Assembly (NCBI GenBank): GCA_963822905.1
Contig: CAWGJF010000001.1
Location: 1,899,524-1,963,523 of the forward strand
DNA length: 64,000 nt
Reading direction: 5' to 3'
DNA from: CAWGJF01 sp963822905
Lineage (GTDB): Bacteria > Bacteroidota > Ignavibacteria > Ignavibacteriales > Ignavibacteriaceae
The notes beneath the pieces were generated by a model, which was not told the DNA's origin, did no database searches, and was given only the letters and a program-made list of their open reading frames with translations. Each line of letters begins with the position of its first letter. Positions within the stretch are counted from its first letter, which is position 1. Of the stretch, positions 62,471 through 64,000 are shown in pieces. The position numbers and the translations under genes were made by a program.

Positions 62471-62894
62471 TATAGAAAAAAAAATGATTTATGAAATTTT
62501 TAGACTTTTTATCAGTCCATATATCATTTTTTGAATAACGGAAATACATTTTAATAATTCAGACATTACAGATTCGTTTATATAGTTAAGGTTTTTGGCA
62601 ATAATTATTTGAGTTTCTAATTCCGAAGAACTACCAAGAGCAATAGATAAGAAATGCTTAAACTCCTTTTTTGAAGCTCTTGCGGCTCCTTCCGCAATAT
62701 TTGAAGCGACAGATACTGAAGCTCTCCTGATTTGGGAAGTTAAGCCAAATTGTTCGTCTTTGGGAAAAGTTTTAGTTATCCCATATATTTTTGTAACCAG
62801 GCTTATTGATTCGTTCCACACGGTTAAGTCTTTATGTGTTTTCATTTTTTGATTCATTCTTTAACAAAATCACTAATTACTAATCACTCTTCAC
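62435..62894. mobile_element. Four-helix-bundle gene flanked by perfect 24-bp inverted repeats
   Basis: The 24 bases at 62435-62458 and 62871-62894 are exact reverse complements. They enclose one gene (62489-62857, minus strand). The right arm also provides the stop codon of the downstream GT2 fragment (62891-62893). Total length about 460 bp, MITE-like. No target-site duplication was verified by eye. Confidence 0.6.
62489..62857 (-). CDS. Four-helix-bundle protein (23S rRNA intervening-sequence family)
   Basis: A 122-residue protein matching the IVS/S23-type four-helix bundle: DLTVWNESISLVTKIY near residues 10-25, QFGLTSQIRRASVSVASNIAE near 41-61, and EFKHFLSIALGSSSELETQ near 70-88. The family was first found encoded in 23S rRNA intervening sequences and later scattered in many genomes with unknown role. 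Here it stands alone inside the inverted-repeat unit. ATG at 62857 (second Met at residue 5) is uncertain. Confidence 0.9.
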   Translation of the reverse strand: MNQKMKTHKDLTVWNESISLVTKIYGITKTFPKDEQFGLTSQIRRASVSVASNIAEGAARASKKEFKHFLSIALGSSSELETQIIIAKNLNYINESVMSELLKCISVIQKMIYGLIKSLKIS

Positions 62895-63424
62895 TGCTCA
62901 CCCTTAACAAAAAACTGCGGCAGCTTCCTTAAATTCTTACAGGCAAGTGTGAATAATGGAAAAGGTATATCGTTCATCTTCATTGCAAGTAAATCTTCTT
63001 TACTTTTAGTTAGTATATTTCCCAGGCTCTTATTACTCGCCCCGCCGATCATCATTGAATAGGTAGTGACAGGTAAATAAGCAGAAGAAATATTGTAATT
63101 ATAAAATAGCCTTAAAATCATTTCATAATCAGAGGCAATCTTCAGTCTCGTATCATAAAGACCATACTTATCAAATATTTCCTTCTTAATAAACAGTGTA
63201 GGATGAGGCGGCATCCATCCCTGCTTAATCCATTGAGTCCTCCTTAGCGGGGTTAACGGATTACCGGCTTTCCAGTACCGTAAGACAGAGTAATTAGTGA
63301 TTAGTGATGAGTAAGTATTGTTCCTCTTAGCCTTTCTGTCATTCCGATTTCTCTTAGTGGGAGAGGTACCTTCGCTTCCTGTCATTCCGGACTTTGATTT
63401 ACTGTCCAATTCCTTCCTCCCCAT
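62891..63424 (-). pseudogene. GT2 glycosyltransferase gene, 3' fragment
   Basis: The last two-thirds of this frame fit the second half of a GT2 glycosyltransferase: VLRYWKAG near residue 47, QGWMPPHPTLFIKKEIFDKYGLYDTRLKIASDYEM split over about 68-102, and GGASNKSLGNILTKSKEDLLAMK near 127-149. The first 45 residues (MGRKELDSKS...) are not GT2 and come from the inserted low-complexity segment. It is in a different frame from the upstream fragment by +2 nt. The protein is therefore probably not made as one piece. Its stop is in the right arm of the 24-bp repeat. Confidence 0.75.
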
Positions 63425-63535
63425 TTCTAAGCGCCTGTCCCGGACTTGATCCGGAGGGAGGATTGAGGAGGGGGTTCACTCTTTGCATCTCCCTTTTCGC
63501 TTCTAACATCTTCCTCTTTATCCTTTATCCTTTTA
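63275..63535. repeat. Low-complexity insert B within GT2 gene
   Basis: Between the native GT2 segments VYVTHKNKD and VLRYWKAG about 260 bases are foreign: simple AAGGATAAAGGATAAAG-type sequence, a CCGGA-CTTGA-TCCGG hairpin near 63432-63450, two TGTCATTCCG copies (63338-63347 and 63380-63389), and an ATTAGTGATTAGTGA segment near 63291-63306. The insert brings an in-frame stop (63427-63429) and a frame change. Exact edges are approximate. Confidence 0.6.
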
Positions 63536-64000
63536 TCTTTATTCTTGTGAGTTACATACACTAAATCTGAATAAACTGAATCAATATCATTATCAGTAAA
63601 CTTTTCAGCTATTTTACTTAACACATCCGGGTTGGCGAAAGTATCATCCGAGTGGAGAAGACCTATAATTTCACCCGATGCCATTTTTATTCCTTTATTT
63701 ATCGCATCGTAAATTCCTTTATCCGGCTCACTTACCCACTTTAATTTATTCTTATAGTCATCATCTTCAAAACTTTTCCCCTCCCGGGAGGGGAGTAAGG
63801 GGTGGGTTTCTTCTAACCTCTCACTTTTTACTTCTTGCCTCTTGCCTTCTTCACTTCCCATCTTCTCAACTTCTGTTTTTCCCATCTTCCCAACTTCTGC
63901 CCTACCTTCCATCGTTTTCAGCATCGTATCCGTTCCATCAGTCGAAGCGCCATCCACAATTATGTGTTCATAATCTTTGTAAGTCTGAGATCGGACTGAT
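63427..64000 (-). pseudogene. GT2 glycosyltransferase gene, 5' fragment, start outside window
   Basis: The first half of a GT2 glycosyltransferase: from the window edge QTYKDYEHIIVDGASTDGT (about 63910-63985 on the minus strand), then WVSEPDKGIYDAINKGIKMASGEIIGLLHSDD split over the region 63640-63745. The frame ends at an in-frame stop inside insert B. Native segments flank a low-complexity insert (63767-63905). An intact copy of the first exon-like part is not seen, since it lies beyond 64000. Whether both inserts are real or the copy is expressed is unknown. Confidence 0.75.
63767..63905. repeat. Low-complexity insert A with palindrome within GT2 gene
   Basis: About 45 codons between the native segments DGTDTMLKTMEG and DYKNKLKWVSEP. 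It consists of GAAGTTGGGAAGATGGGAA-type repeats and a perfect 16-base palindrome CCCCTCCCGGGAGGGG at 63778-63793. The frame is preserved across it. Edges are approximate. Confidence 0.6.

Overview
The window is about 64 kb of AT-rich bacterial chromosome. It carries many Bacteroidetes/Chlorobi-type traits: PorV/PorQ-like and DUF4835 (PorD-like) envelope proteins, a helix-hairpin-helix protein fused to a beta-barrel, an OmpA with thrombospondin type-3 calcium repeats plus SPOR, a Wzi-like barrel, a serine palmitoyltransferase-type enzyme, weak ribosome-binding sites and several TTG starts. Several c-type cytochromes and a glutaryl-CoA-dehydrogenase-like enzyme fit a respiratory or facultatively anaerobic member of the Ignavibacteria or a relative. 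This placement is inferred from gene content, not from a marker-gene tree.

Layout. 1-2440: riboflavin operon (ribD-ribE-ribBA, minus strand). 2441-7600: accessory zone with a 42-bp tandem repeat array, a lipoprotein and an RDD membrane protein around an integron-attC-like hairpin, a DUF1062 protein, a type IV AbiE toxin-antitoxin pair, and an intact tRNA-Ser(GCT) between two damaged tRNA-Ser copies with a GIY-YIG nuclease gene in the unit. 7650-11843: ZnuABC-like metal transporter with an outer-membrane protein and a His-rich small protein. 11996-17230: acyl-CoA dehydrogenase, an IMP dehydrogenase gene broken by two single-base shifts, a glycosyltransferase and purD. 17258-22461: sulfur/redox module (octaheme cytochrome, cytochrome b, two YeeE/YedE proteins, rhodanese domains, MauE/DoxX protein). 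22640-32270: tRNA-Leu, two small acidic ORFs, glnS and gltX, a hybrid histidine kinase with three receiver domains, and envelope proteins. 32347-36731: DUF4835 protein and a three-gene set that fits bacterial ceramide synthesis. 36805-52672: housekeeping and envelope genes (monoheme lipoprotein, MATE pump, SpoIID, Maf, flippase-like protein, YtxH, EF-G2, HIT, a response regulator, a cytochrome-porin, Nudix, HAD, LemA/DUF2207) and two tRNAs. 52710-64000: minus-strand surface-polysaccharide locus (wecB, OmpA, Wzi-like, WecA-like, GT4, heparinase-like, GT2). It is interrupted by a four-helix-bundle gene flanked by a perfect 24-bp inverted repeat, and its GT2 gene contains low-complexity and palindromic inserts.

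The genes group into five functional themes: flavin synthesis, metal uptake, periplasmic sulfur redox chemistry, envelope lipid and polysaccharide construction, and translation. The accessory zones at 2.4-7.6 kb and 62.3-64 kb hold most of the unexplained sequence structure. All family calls come from reading motifs by eye; no database search was run.
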